Assembly: GCA_021029095.1 (NCBI GenBank)
Contig: JAJOHG010000026.1
Coordinates: forward strand, 310,001-374,000
Length of the DNA stretch: 64,000 bases
From: Phellopilus nigrolimitatus
Taxonomy: Eukaryota; Basidiomycota; Agaricomycetes; Hymenochaetales; Hymenochaetaceae
Direction of reading: 5' to 3'
The notes under the pieces are model-generated. The model saw only the letters and a list, made by a program, of their open reading frames with translations. It made no database searches and was not told the DNA's origin. Every line of letters starts with the position of its first letter. Position 1 is the first letter of the stretch. The position numbers were made by a program, and so were the translations under genes. Positions 1 through 12,930 of the stretch are shown piece by piece.

Positions 1-129
1 CGAGCTTACGCAGTTCTCATGAAGGGTGCAGCAAAGAGAATGGAGGGCATGACCCCTGCAAGCCTGGTTGCTCTGCTGGAACACGCGAAACGCACAGAAG
101 GAGTATTCAAGATCGCGAACACTCAGTAA
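1..129 (+). CDS. C-terminal end of an unrecognised protein (5' truncated by window)
   Basis: The frame is open from the first base and ends at TAA 127-129, giving the last 42 residues of a protein. They are mostly helical and charged, with the stretch MTPASLVALLEHAK and the end FKIANTQ. No stop or splice site is needed, so this looks like the last part of a terminal exon. I do not recognise the family and give no function. Beyond the stop there is no further reading frame of note, which fits a gene end. Confidence 0.45.
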   Translation, partial: RAYAVLMKGAAKRMEGMTPASLVALLEHAKRTEGVFKIANTQ

Positions 130-2418
130 ACTTGATTTATTTTGCTCCCTACCTTTACTGCAACTTGACAAGTAAGCGCACCGCTTGATGTGTACGGTCA
201 TCCTAAGAAATAACCTTGCCGTGTCTAGCGCTAATTTGGCTACTTAAGGTTATAAGGCGCCCGTGCAATCTGAACTCTGAATCCGGTCTTGATTCTTCTT
301 AGATCTTTGTCCTCGAGCGTGAGTAAATCATTCACACTTCGTCTGGACAGTCGTGCTTTTTTGGGCGGTTATTTTATTTTAATGCAAACGAAGTCCATCG
401 CTTTCGCAATAGTTTGTTTTTGTGACAGGCTCAATTGTAAGTACTTGTCCTGGATGGAAGAACGTTTCTAACCTTTAGAACTTCATTATAGGTGATTATA
501 ATCGTATCTAGAATTAACAACAAAACAGTGGCTTCGCCGCCGCAAGGAACAACTGAAGCTCTTTTGACCGTGATCTCTGAAAAATCGGACAGTGGCTATT
601 CATGTGCAAGTGAAACTCGATATTAGCGCGAACGATGTTAAACCCTCGCTGAGAACCTTAAGACTCAAGACAGTCGCGCTTTCTGAGTCAAACTAGCCGA
701 ACTAAATCAGCCAAACTTGCGCACTTCTGTGCTCTCAACATCGACACGACAGCTCTGTTTGATGTCGAGTACTGCAGACTAAGTTCATCCTACCCCGAAA
801 CACGGATGGATCAAGTGGCGAATTATCCTGATACGGCGTCGACCTTCCATATTTTGGCCTTTTAACCGTCACTTTATGAAACGATGCCCTTTCGTGTGTC
901 GAGTAGATCACTCTGAATCGGGAGCTCGATATGTCAATGGGAAGGGTATAGTTGCGAGTAAATATCTAGCTGCCGAATATACAATAGCCCCGTCTGAACT
1001 GGAAGACATCAAGTCATAATGGGCTGTATTCCGCATTCCGAGGGCTTTATTGTGGTCTGAAGGATCGTTTGGAAAATGTGCCATCCCAGGGTACGAGGAT
1101 CAGTCTTTACTGGGAGACTTGGCAAGCTCGGGCGTTTAAATCCAGGTCACGAAGGGAATGTTCAGACCATGGCCATTGGCATGTCGTACTTTGCAAACTC
1201 CAAGTCAATCATCGCGTTTAATAACCTAAAACTGCACTGGCCAAATGTTCCTTGGTATCTGCAGAAATTTGCTTTCTCTGCGCAGAAGTGCTTGCATTCT
1301 TTTTCATTTCGGATTTTGATATTCAAAGTCGACGTCCACGATCTCATCTCTCCGTTTTAAAACAAATAGTCTCCTAAATGGCCAAGGAGCCTTCCTGCTT
1401 TATGGAGGATACCGGAGCTGGATCGAATGGAATGAGGCTGGGGTACTTAACGAAGCTGTGAATATTTTACTTTCATTCTGCTTGTCAGCTCAATTGCAGG
1501 AAAGGCTCTTCAGCCATTGCCAAGAATACCCCTGCTCAAGTTCAGCTGGGATGTGAGATATGGAAAGTCGCTTGGAATACATTTTGTTGGTCGATGGCAG
1601 GTAGGTTACCGGCGAACTCCGAGTCTGTAGAAACGAATCGTGTGGAGATCCTGCGAGCTTGCAGACGGTAGATAGGTAGATTCGCGGACCGCGTACTTAT
1701 CCGAGCTAAGAAGGAATTGTAAGTCAGTTTTTAAAATTTAAGAAAATGTGCGATAACTCGTGATTTGCACAGGCTACACAGAGCAGAAGAGTCAAAAGAG
1801 TTAGAAGGCTGGTTCACCGAAGGAAACCGAAATATGGATCACTCGGATCACCGCTATGTCCAGGGATTTCAAGTAATCTTATTTCTCACCTCACCCTGTA
1901 GGTCTTTGCTCAAGCTGTGATAGCTACACAGAATGGTTTGATCTCCTGCTCGAATTATTAATTTCCGAGGCTGAACTCCTCCTGCTCTGTTATCGATACT
2001 GCACTCCATCATGACTCACGTCTTTTGAAGATGCTGAGCGGCGCAGTAATAAAATAGTGACACGGAAGATTCGACAACATAATCATATTCGTACAAAAAT
2101 ACAATAATTACATGGAGCGGTGCAAGTAGTAGTACAAATTCGCTCGTCTTCGAGAAAGCATGACGCTCGTATATGTTCAACTGCCCTTCGCACGTAAGAA
2201 ACATTCGAATGAAAACACATAGGTGAGAAACAACGACACTGATTCGTTGTTGAAGTTCTCGGGGATCGTCATCATTCAAGCCTGCAAAAATCGAGGTAAC
2301 TGGGTGCAGGGCTTTCCGGTGGGAAGGGGCGCATGAGGAACAGGCGCGTGCGGCAACCTGACTTTGATACCTATTTGATCGAGCTTAAGCATTTTTACCC
2401 GCTCAATCTAGAAGGAAG
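130..2418. other. gap: no convincing gene
   Basis: About 2.3 kb between a gene end and the 3' end of the alcohol oxidase. Only short, mutually overlapping frames occur (the longest under 100 codons), with no recognisable protein motif, tRNA or transposon end. Base composition is near 48% GC, lower than in the neighbouring exons. I see nothing supportable here. Confidence 0.5.
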
Positions 2419-5400
2419 TTACGAACCAAGGTCTTCGCAGAGCAGGTCGGCGCCCTTCTCGCCTACAAGGAGAGCAGAAGAATACGTGTTCGTCCCCAGA
2501 TTATCCTGAAAGATCGCAATTAACACGCTTTTCTCCATCGACCGAAAAACATCTGTAGCGTACTGGGCAGATACTCAAGTCCACGCATTTCAGGTTCTGT
2601 GTCCCATACACGTTGAGCCGCTTGTCGACGACACCGCCCTCCTCACGCGGCTTCATGGCGCACGTGCCCAGACTGTGCCAGGTGGTCTCAACGTGGTCTA
2701 AGCACAAATTATAAGCAACGAGAACTTTCTGAACTTCAGATTACACAAACCAGCAATCCAGTCATCAATAGCTTTGTCGTCGTCTGCGGTATACTTGATG
2801 TCTTCATGAACCTTGCTCGCGTCGTACGGTTCAGAGGGCCTGTGCCACGTCCCTAAGTAAAAAGTAAGTTAGTTTATTCGCGAAACAAAAATGGTATGTA
2901 ACACACCCATGTGAATGCCAACGCTGAGCCCGTTTGGCAACAGCTGCTTAGCAGTCTTTATGTCAATGTCTCTGACCGCGGCGGGCGACGCCGGGTGGAA
3001 GTGCGGGTGATGAGATGTGAGTTCACCACGGAAGGCTGTGTGCCGGGAAAAAAAGCAGCTTAAGCATTTCTGTCTTTCTCTTTACAAATATTAGAAACGC
3101 ACCGTCCATCCTTCTCGCTAGCTCACGAGTTTTCTTGTAACTCCAGCGAATAGGCGCGAAGTCGGCCTTGTTGTTCATGAAGCCACTGTCGAAGAATGGC
3201 TCCTTATACGGATTCTGCGACTGGATGTGGATCTGCGCAAAGAACCATGAGATTGACAGGAAGAAATTTTTTGGCTTCGATTACCTTGCCACGAGAAGCA
3301 GGGTATTCCTACGAATCCCAATCAGTATCTGCTGTTTTATTTTTTAGATATGGGAACTTACGAGATACTGGAACATTGTGTAGTAGTTGCCGGGCGGCAA
3401 CAGCGAGTGGTCGGCATAGGCTAGTTTCCTTCTATTAGAAAGGATTACCAGATAGGATGAGATACCAACCTCCTGAAACAATCGAACCGAACCTGAATGA
3501 ACTCAATCAGTTAAATCTTGCAATAAGCACGGGCACCGGACGAAACACTTACATGACCGGCTTATCCGGCTTGTCCTTGAAGTATCGGTCCCACAGCTCA
3601 TTGAATTCCGGGCCCATCTCTTTAAGCTCTTCTTCAGTGGGGCGGATCTGTCCGTTCCATTTTATAAGTGCCTCTTGAAGATGATGACAAAACAAGTCAA
3701 ACGTACCTTGAAGCCAGCGTCGATGTGGTTCGACGAAAGAAGCGCTTTCTCCGGACTGTTCTCCCATTGTGCGAACAACTTAGGGCAAGCCATTTGTGTT
3801 AGATTTTCTCCTGGTATCATCTCTTTGTATCAGACAGACGAACCTTGTCCTGAACTTCTTTGTCGCCTCTCAAGAAACTATCGGCTGTGAGAGTTTCATT
3901 CGAAGCGCGGTACACTGATTTTAAGCACGGTCAGGACTCACGCACACAGCTTCAGAGTATACTTTAAGCTTACGTGACAAAGTCGTGTAATGATCTTGGT
4001 ATTGCTCGCTAAGTATAAAGTGAGCACTCATTAAGCAACAGATGTAAAACGTTGACATACCCGACACCCGGAAGATCGCTGACGACCTTGATATCCAGCT
4101 CCTTGAGAAGCTGTGCATTACCCACACCCGAACGCTCAAGAATCTGAGGGGTGCCAAGTGTGCCGCTGCTCAGCACGACACATCTTCTCGCTTTCACCTA
4201 TGAGTCGAGTTAGATAAGCAGCAATTGTGTGCGAAAATAAGAAGAATCTTACGATGGTCTCCCTGAGTTCGCCGTTATGGGCACGGTTCCTTGAATGAAC
4301 ATATGCAACGCCAACCGCCGTGCTGCCCTCAAATATAACCCGAGAGACTCTGGAGTTGGTGCGAAGATGCAGGTTGCTCTGCTCATCCATGACACTGTGT
4401 ACATAAGCTTGAAGCAACTCAGCACTCGTTCTTTTCGTAATCAGGCAGAGTAACACATACCCGTCGCCGCGTCGCTGCGTCTTCCTGTATGTCTGTTGAT
4501 ATACTTTGCCCATATTTCGGAAGCGTGGGCGGTGTCGAGATCTAATAGAAAATGATTAGGGGCCAATAACACTTTCACGGAACGTTATATCAGACCTTGA
4601 AGATCATCTGCGAATATTATCGTGTCAGTACAGGCGAGTTCGAGAAAACGTCTTCTGCTTACCGGTGAAAGGGATACCGATAGCCTCAGCAGCACGAAGG
4701 AAGTCGTGACCCAGGGCAGTGACCTGTCCTCCGTTACTGATAGCGATGGGCCCGTCATAACCATGCGAATCATTGTTGCACGGCTTCTGGTAGTTCTCAA
4801 GCTGGATAAAAGTGCTACATCAATGGGAAATTCTCATCCGCAGAAATGCGCTGCACTTACGCGTTTCATCAAAGGCTTGAGATCTACACAAGATTGTACA
4901 TCAGCGAGAGTTTTACTTCGCATATCAACCCTGCAAACCTTCCGCAGTCCATCCTTCCGTTTTGAAGTCATCCCAGTCAGGACGCAGAAGCCTAATTGTT
5001 TATAAGTTAGGTCATTTCCAAAAGCATCGGAATGGGTCGCGACATACCCTCGTGTACATCTAGTGTGGAAAACAACAAAGATTATCAAAACAAGCCTCGT
5101 AAATTAGTTCATGAATACGAACCTGGAAATTGATGCTGCGGGATATGTAATTCAGAAAAGCATGCACGAACAAATGATCAAAGTGCGCTTACCTGCTACC
5201 GCCACCTGTACGTTCAAAAAGGTTTGTCTAATTCGTAACGAAGAGAAGCTCTTTGAAGCTTACCGAGAATATTGGCGCACCTAAAATGATACATAAGAAA
5301 ATGTTATACTCGAAAAAAAAAAAAGAAAAAAACCTACGGAACGATGGCCTGGCGTCCACGCAGGTACGAAGAGTTCATCGTATCCGTGTAGAAGGTGGCT

Positions 5401-5865
5401 TTGTCGTTGCTGTAAACAAGTACATGAGTGCGACAGAAAGGCACATAAACATTATGACACTAACATCCCGTCCCTCTGCATGTTTCGGACATAGATACCG
5501 GGACTATGTAATCGGTGTCAATAAACGGAAAGATGTAAACGACTAAGACTTCAGCTCACCGATACACCCACGGATCATCGCGGTTATTGTTCCCGCCTGA
5601 GCGCGAATCAGCTCGAACATAACAATTATCGACGATGACACGTACCTTCAATCAACATAACCTGAAGGTTAGGGTCCGCGTACGCAAGGCGTCCCGCCAT
5701 GACGGAGCCTGTGGACAACATTAGAGAGACAACTAGCAGAGTATCGTCGTAGAGCCGCACCCGCAGGGCCTCCACTGGTGTCGAGCGTCAGTAAGCAATC
5801 GAGAGCATGAAGGAATGCATGTCGTACCCGCAGACGATGACATCGACTTCTTTGACATGCACCAT
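2419..5865 (-). CDS. AOX: alcohol (methanol) oxidase, GMC flavoprotein
   Basis: FAD-dependent GMC oxidoreductase of the methanol/alcohol oxidase branch; the family oxidises methanol and short alcohols to aldehydes and releases H2O2, in wood-decay fungi probably using methanol from lignin demethylation. Start ATG at 5863-5865. The FAD-binding motif ([15 protein letters not shown]) is split by two small introns in the first 200 bp. Inner pieces match the family ([14 protein letters not shown] near 4.75 kb; [17 protein letters not shown] near 4.15 kb; [14 protein letters not shown] near 3.7 kb). The C-terminal part has [14 protein letters not shown] (active-site His, ~2.68 kb) and, after an intron, [13 protein letters not shown] (catalytic Asn), ending at TAA 2419-2421. 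At least ten introns are needed, as in other basidiomycete AOX genes. The protein ends DLGS, with no PTS1 tripeptide. I saw no frame break, though not every exon edge was fixed. Confidence 0.88.
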
Positions 5866-5945
5866 GATTGATCTTGCTTGAGAGAGAGAGAGACAGAGAC
5901 AGAGGATTTGAATAGCCTGGAGAAGCAGCGAAGTCCATCTCGGGT

Positions 5946-5952
5946 CTTTATA
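5946..5952 (-). promoter_or_regulatory. TATA box of alcohol oxidase
   Basis: TATAAAG on the minus strand, about 80 bases upstream of the ATG at 5865. Between it and the ATG lies a CT-rich tract (minus strand, 5881-5903), the pyrimidine stretch often found at transcription starts of strongly expressed fungal genes. Confidence 0.55.
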
Positions 5953-8900
5953 CTCAACAGGGAGCAAGACTCATTCAGTCTTATCTCTCGTTTCGCATCT
6001 TGAAGGCAGAATGAAGGCCCGTGTCGTCACATGCCGGGACGAAAGCGCTTTAGAAGAGGATGGGTACGTCCATGTGAGTGCTTCTTTTGCGTAGACACTC
6101 CAGAATTTAGAACCAAGACGATGATCGGACGCAGTGTCACAGCGAGTAGGATGGAGCACATGAATCGCGAAGAGAAAAACGTGCCAATGAAAGCACTGCG
6201 CTCTGGTCAGGGGTTCGGAGTCAGGCTCCAGAGTTTTGCAGCTAAATCATGGAAGGACGAGCACCACGAGTTCGTGCGCCCATTTGAACGAGATCCGAGT
6301 TTGTCTTAGTCAAGCGAGTGCTAAAAGAGATATTATTTCCGTGAGATAAACTCGAAGATGCTCAGGAGTGCTGGATGGAGACCGTCGTTCCCTCGTCGTT
6401 ACCCTACAGACGTGCATGAATCCTTTCCACAGTGCAGATTGAGACCTATATCCTCAGTCCTGCAACCTGAGTCAATTAGAGCATACGCAGAGAATAGGAG
6501 GCAGAACAACCAGATTGTTATGGAGGTTTGTTCCGAAAGCGTACGATGTCATTGGACACAGCGCTTTACGTAATCGAAGGAGGGATCGACCGCTTACGTC
6601 ACAAAAATGCGGGGTAAAAACAAATAACGCTTCGCGAAGCTTGCCTGTGAATATTTCCACTGCGCCGCATTTCGTGAAATCTGAGCGAAATTTCCATGCA
6701 ACAATCCTGTTACTAAGAGTCCAAGCGCAGGATTAGTACACGTATGAAAGCGTGCCTGGTTGCCAAAAAACGAAATGCAACTCACCCCACAGGCTTTGAC
6801 AACAATTACAGTATGTTCGATGCCGGGAAGTGCAAGAAGTCGTGAACTATTGTACCGAGCGGAGATAGGAAGCTGCATTTGATGCAGACGTGGGAGCAGC
6901 AGCTGACAGATTTCGTCAAGTAAGCTCAAGCTAAAAACTGCGGCAAGCACCCATGAGACTTTCAAATTCAGTCCAGATAGATCACGCGCAACTAGCATGG
7001 CCCCGCAAGATGAAATAATTCAATGGATTTAGCTGCAGGATCTCGGCATAAGATCGTCCTGTGCTTCTGCGATTCAAGAGACTCAATAGGAAGAGGTACA
7101 TACTAAACCTTTAAGTTCTCCCGTACGGTGTAGACAGCGCAGACGTTGAAACAAGAGTCGTTGAAACAAGAGCAATTCAGACTCGGCCCAGGGAGACATG
7201 CAAGGCACAAAACACGAAGACCCAGGTAAAAGTAAGCCGATGCGTCGAGCGGCTCAGGTGTGAACCTATGACCGGCTCTGGTCATTGGGAGATAACCCTC
7301 GCAATAGAATCAGCCGTGTGACCAGAAGTCCTTGACCGCTGGCTGCGACCGACAGAAGTCCACTGACTCACGATGAAGAACACACCAGCTTAGCGCCGTC
7401 ATACTTAGCGCCCAGACAAGAGCAGACGCGAAGTTGGGCGCGGAAGTAAACGACGTGCTTCACATTCTTGCAGGCCTCGACTTTGCGCTGATTCGAAAGA
7501 CTTCAAGTTCTCTGAGTTGTCCTCGCTGTTGTCTTCGTTAGGTGCTGGATTCAAAGAGAAGTAGGCAGTGCGCAAAGAAGCGTATAAAGGCCGCAGAAGT
7601 CACTTCAATAAGATAACGTCCAAGACGAAAGCAAAAATAAATGACTAGTGAGAGGTACATGACACGCGTCCACAATAGGCATAAGGATAAGCTGTGGCGG
7701 GCGAATGTGCGCACTCCGCATTTTTGCGAGCGTCCAGCATGCCGTTGTTTCTCACACAAACTCATTAAATATACTCGCTTCATTACAGGCCTTGCTTCTC
7801 CCAAGAGAGGATGGTATGTTCTGAAATTCAAATGCTGAAACGGGGTATTGATTCCAGATGCAAAGGAGTGGCAAAGCGCTCGCGCCGCACCATCCGCAGC
7901 GCTTGAAATACATGTATACATCGCCTCGTCACTTACCCCGAGTTACATTGATCCAATACCTCTTTCTCCATTTCTCCCGATGCATTCGGATTCGCCGTTC
8001 GCTCCGATTCAATGGTCCAGTCGTCGTTATGACTCCAATATTGGTATGTAGAGTACATAACTCGATATTTCTATCTCGAAATACAGTTGCGGAAAACGTA
8101 CGAAAAGGGTCATAAGCGGGGTAATTAGCGACGGCTGGAGAGGATCGGGCAATTGAGCTAATCAAATATCTGCTTTATTCATCACACAGTATAGGGGTGC
8201 CGTTCGTCCCCTTACACCCCGCAATCGAAGATGGCCGTTCACATCGCGTGCGGAAGCAACTGCGAATGTTGTGCGGGATCACGTATCTTTCTATACAGTA
8301 CGTTGCGCGACGCGCAACGAGCCGCAATATTTTCTCCCATCCAAGCCAAGTCGAATGCAAACCGGAGAGACCGCACCGGTTAAGAGCATCATTCGCCACA
8401 GTCGGTCAGCTGACCGCCGCCAACGTGCTCAATCTGATGCCTTCAATGCTGCCGAGATTAGTCATCGGTCAGATGACAGCCAGTCGCCTGGCGTTATCTC
8501 CGGACCTTCACGTCCATCCGACAGTCGCGCAGATGGTTGGAACCATGCGTATTACTGGATCTCACATTTGAACCTAGTTATGTCAAATTCCTGAGAAAAT
8601 CACTTGGAACAAACGGGGTGCTGATCGGTCAACTCAGGTCCATTGAGTAGTGAGCGTTGAGCGGTTCACAAGAATGAGAAGTAAAAAACATTTTAAAAAT
8701 AAAAAATAAAAACAGGGCGGGAGCGGCGAGCCCCACGCCCGATGTCAACGGCGCCGACGGCGGGTGAACCAAAGAGCGCGCCTGTGGAATCACCCGTCCC
8801 CTGTGGAGCAAAGGCAGGGCGATTATGTAAACGAAAGGTCCGAGGGCGGTGGACAAGAGCCGAAGGGCGGACCGGAGGCTCGGGGGGTGCCTTGAGATGG

Positions 8901-9402
8901 CTCGGGGCGGCTGACCGTGGGGGCGTCGGCGTCGGGACGCGGCGTGCGACGTCGTGGTGGCGATAAATTAACACGTGTTTCGTCCGGCTCGGTCGGAAGT
9001 CGCCGCATATTTTTGGGGCGGCTTCGAAAGCAGCGCCGAGCGCCGGCCGTATCGGCAAAGCAATAAGCGGGAAAAAAACCTTCTCCGCCTTGCGTCATGC
9101 TGATCGCCTCGACGCCCTTTTATCTTCCAGATGTGGCATGCATGCTCAGTATTCACGATGCTCTGCGGATGTTTTGCGGCAAGCCAAGCATCGACAAGTC
9201 GACAGATTGCGGCAGAATTGTGGAAGAGGAAGGTAGGGGTGTACGATCAGATCAGGCTATCGCGACCCTGGGAAAAGAAACCCGATCTTCGCGTGCCACA
9301 TCAAAACATATGTTTCCTATTTTGGCAGCTACTCCACAGTCTGTTATGTTAGCCCACCAAATTTTATGGAAAACCGAAGGTGACAAAAGCCAGTGCAGGC
9401 AC
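5953..9402. other. gap: divergent upstream region of alcohol oxidase and sugar transporter
   Basis: About 3.45 kb between two divergently transcribed genes. A 134-codon frame on the minus strand (6594-6998) starts with a hydrophobic stretch but resembles nothing I know. From 8.70 to 9.07 kb the DNA becomes very GC-rich, with overlapping long frames on both strands that look like composition rather than genes. G-rich runs near 8.91 and 9.01 kb could be C2H2 repressor (Mig1/CreA type) sites; this is only a consensus resemblance. No RNA gene or repeat was recognised. Confidence 0.45.
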
Positions 9403-9410
9403 TATATAAA
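9403..9410 (+). promoter_or_regulatory. TATA box of sugar transporter
   Basis: TATATAAA followed by GGGGCGAC, 170 bases upstream of the ATG at 9582. The region between is pyrimidine-rich, with repeated CTC/TCTT runs directly before the start codon, giving a long leader of the usual fungal type. Confidence 0.55.
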
Positions 9411-9581
9411 GGGGCGACATGCCCGCTCACGATGTCCCGGAACGTTCGCCCCTTTCTCCCCACCTCCATCAGTCCGCTAAAGCTTCTTCCCCGGTCATCA
9501 GGCATAGAAGTCATACACGCAGACCACCTTGGCGCTCACTCCTTCATCCCTCTGTCTCTTGTCTCTTATCTCTAGCCCGCC

Positions 9582-11683
9582 ATGGCTCGCGATTCCATCG
9601 ACGACAATGTGATCGGCGAAGAAAAAATGTCGCTTAAGCATCTCGAGAACATAACCGGCCTTCACGATAATCAACTTGAACGCGAAGTCGAGGAGCACAA
9701 GCCGAGGCTCAAGGGCAAAACGCTCACTTATATGCTCGCCTTCGTTGCCGGCACGGGCTTTACGCTCTTCGGGTAAGCACCGGGCTTACCTCATGTATGC
9801 GCAGAACTCATTGTATGCGCTTCTAGTTATGATCAGGGTGTTATGTCTTCGCTCCTTACTCTGCCCCGCTTCGAAGAGGTGTTCCCCCAGGTCGTCGTTG
9901 CCACCGGCCCTAACCACGCTACTCTACAGAGTTTCGTGGTCGCTGTATATGTGTGTTCATTTCATTTCTTAGGCCGTTCCGCGCCTGATCCTTTTTATTT
10001 AGGAACTTGGATGCTTGATAGGCGCGCTTTCCAACTTGTTCGTCGGCGACAAGCTCGGTCGCCGGAAGACGATTATCCTTGGCGGTTCTATCATGATCGT
10101 AGGCGCGGCTCTGCAGACCGGTTCAATCAGCTATGCCATGCTCGTCGTCGCTCGTATTATCACTGGAATAGGCAATGGTCTCAATGTTAGTAGAAGCCTT
10201 TCTTTCATTACCGTGTGTTCGTCGTGCTCATGGGGTTGCAACTTGTAGACCTCGACCGTGCCATCGTACCATGCGGAATGTTCGGCAGCCGAAAATCGAG
10301 GCGCTTTTATCATGATTGAGGGCTCGCTCATTTCTTTTGGTATCATGCTTTCGTACGTTCATGTATCTCTACTTCGTGCTTTCTTTTTTTGACTTGCCTT
10401 CTTAGATACTGGATAGACATTGCGTTCTATTGGATCAAAGGCTCGAGTGCCGAGTGGCGTGTGCCGATCTCTTTCCAGATCATTTTGGCAATCATCATGA
10501 TCGTCGGTGTCTTTTTCCTCCCGGAATCCCCTCGGTGGCTCGTCAAGGAAGGCCGTAACAGCGAAGCGCTCGCTGTTATCTGTGCACTTGATGTCAAGCC
10601 GATCACGCACCCAGACGTGCAGCGAACGTTCACTGGCATCCACGAGGCGGTCGAGACCGAGAGTCAGTTCACGAACGTCAGCAAGAGTTCCCAGCTTAGC
10701 GAGCTGTTCACGCACGGTCGCTCTCAGAACTTCCGTCGTGCAACCCTTGGTGTCGTCAGCCAATGCTTCCAGCAGATCTCTGGGTGCAACCTTATTATCT
10801 AGTACGCGTTATCTTTCTTTCTTTCTTTTTTCTTCTTGATACTGACTGCATGTAGTTATGCGACGTTGCTGTTCCAGCGCCTCAACCTTTCGGACACCAA
10901 CTCACGTTTTGTCGCTGCGTGCAATGGAACTGAGTTTTTCATGGCATCAACCATTGCGATTTTCATCGTTGAGAAGGTCGGGCGGCGCAAGCTCATGATC
11001 TTCGGTGCTGGAGGAATGTGCATTTCGATGGTCTTGCTTGCCGTTCTTGGCGCGGTCAATACACCTCAGGCGCAGATCGGCTCTGCCGTGTTCCTTTTCG
11101 TGTTCAATTCGTTCTTCGGCATTGGCTGGCTTGGCATGTCCTGGCTTTACTCAGCCGAAATCGTCGGTCTGCGTGTGCGTGCTCAGGCCAACGCGCTCTC
11201 GACGGCTTCGAACTGGACATTCAATTTCATGGTCGTCATGATCTCAAGTCCGGCGTTTGCGAACATTCAGTGGGGGACGTACGTTAGTGAGTATTGCAAT
11301 GTCCATACCCTATCCGAACCTTTACTCATTGCTTAACTTTTCAGTCTTCGCCGCATTCAACGCGTTCATCGTCCCTGTGGTGTATTTCTTCTTCCCTGAA
11401 ACAATGGGTCGCTCGCTCGAAGGTACGTCACTTTCCTCAATCATATGAGTCGTTAACTCATCTCGCGTGAATAGACATGGATGTCGTCTTCGCGCTCGCT
11501 TATAATGAGGGCGTCTCTCCTGTCGGGGTTTCGTTGCGCAAGGACGTGCCGCTGGCGGGCACGCCAGAGGCCGACGCTATCCTCGGGACTGTGCACGATC
11601 GCACGAACACCGCGATTACTCCCGAGCGTTCCGCGAACGCAAGCTCGGAGAATGTCAAGAACGAGCCGCGCGAAAAAGAGTAA
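9582..11683 (+). CDS. MFS sugar (hexose) transporter
   Basis: Plasma-membrane sugar porter of the major facilitator superfamily, about 530 residues with twelve predicted membrane spans in nine exons. Start ATG 9582 sits in CCGCCATGG, a good eukaryotic context. In order: a charged N-terminal tail; GYDQGVMSSLLT in span 1 (split by an intron); GDKLGRRK in the loop after span 2; the family motif PESPRWLVKEGR before the central loop (~10.53 kb); QQISGCNLIIYYATLLF in span 7 (split); VEKVGRRK (~10.97 kb); and PETMGRSLE before the last exon (~11.40 kb). These are the classical motifs of proton-coupled sugar transporters. The C-terminal tail is hydrophilic and ends at TAA 11681-11683. Introns are 50-65 nt, GT-AG, and all frames join. 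The sugar imported cannot be read from sequence. Confidence 0.92.
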
Positions 11684-12930
11684 TCTCTTCTATCGTGCTT
11701 TCGTTTTTGCCTATGCCCTTGTGACTTGGAGTGACACGATATAACCTAATTGGCGAGCGGAGACAGCAAATGGAAATCGGATGAGAGAAGTTGTCGAGTG
11801 TATTGTTAATAACTGAGATGACGTGCGACGACTCTTTCCTTTTTCGTTCATCTATTCAATCATCTTTCATTCATTGTTCATCTCGTTTGCATGACCTTTC
11901 ATGACTCGCGTAGATAGAACCTGCACGATCTATTTCTGTTTTGTTCGCTCTGTTCTCAGCTCCAGCTTTGCCCGCATATTCTTAGGGTGTTTCATGTATT
12001 CCGATTGTTCTGCGTCTCGCATAATACAATTTGAACTATCTTTGGAGCTTGTGTGTTCAGTTTGCGATTTGTGACTTTTACAGGGGAGACCCATGGAAAT
12101 GTGACATATCCTCACGCACTCAGGAATTGTGGGCGACTATGTTCGATGCCAAAGCATCCCTTCTTATGCATAGACGTTTCATACGAATCCGAGAGCTCCC
12201 GAAGATAGTCTTCGATAGACGCCAGAAGGAAGAGATCTAAGTTGATCCATGGCTCTCGGAGCAACGGAGAACCACACCGGGAACATGAATTCGGCCACAG
12301 TCATGAGCGTGTCGGAAAGCTTCAGCGTGAAATTTGTAGTGCGCCTCATTCGGCGGTCGGCTCGAGAATTGACGGTGCCCTTACAACATTTCAGCAGAAT
12401 TGCGGTCGCCGGACGCCGGACAAAAGTTCAGTCCATTGGAGCGTGTGGAAAGCACTCCACAAAATAGTCCGGGAGCGAGGCTTAAAAGTACATGTAATAA
12501 TGAGCCGTCGTCCATAATCCGGACCAACGTGCATGCATGTCGAAGTCCTTTTGAAATGAAGCCGTTCTTATAAGATGATGAGGTGAGTACTTCTAGCAGA
12601 TAGTGTTCAGCACATCCCGAACGAAACTGCCCGACTGTTCACCCTATCGAACTGCCTAGTTCTTAAGGTCCGACTTTTCCATGGTCTAGAACGAAGTTTT
12701 ACTCTGTAGGAAGTAAGAAGACAGTTCGACTTGCGGGGGTTGAGGTGAACAAGATCCACAGTGGCCTATAGCAAAGAAAGAACATGCAAGCGAAATCCTG
12801 ACGCGGCGAGCGCTAATCACGTTTGTACGTAATACAGTAAGCGACCACGTCACAAACGTAGCGTGCAGCGAGCAGCAGTCCAACGTTCAGCTTGCGACAC
12901 CGACGGCGCTGCGACAGCGACAACGACGGA
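11684..12930. other. gap: 3' flank of transporter and upstream region of STE24
   Basis: About 1.25 kb. The first 250 bases after the stop are T-rich and fit a 3' UTR. The remainder has only short frames without recognisable motifs. No clear TATA box precedes STE24, as expected for a housekeeping gene. Confidence 0.45.

Noticed and set aside
8693..9098. Overlapping frames on both strands in GC-rich DNA upstream of the transporter
   Set aside because: No motif, all in the same biased stretch; read as composition, not genes.
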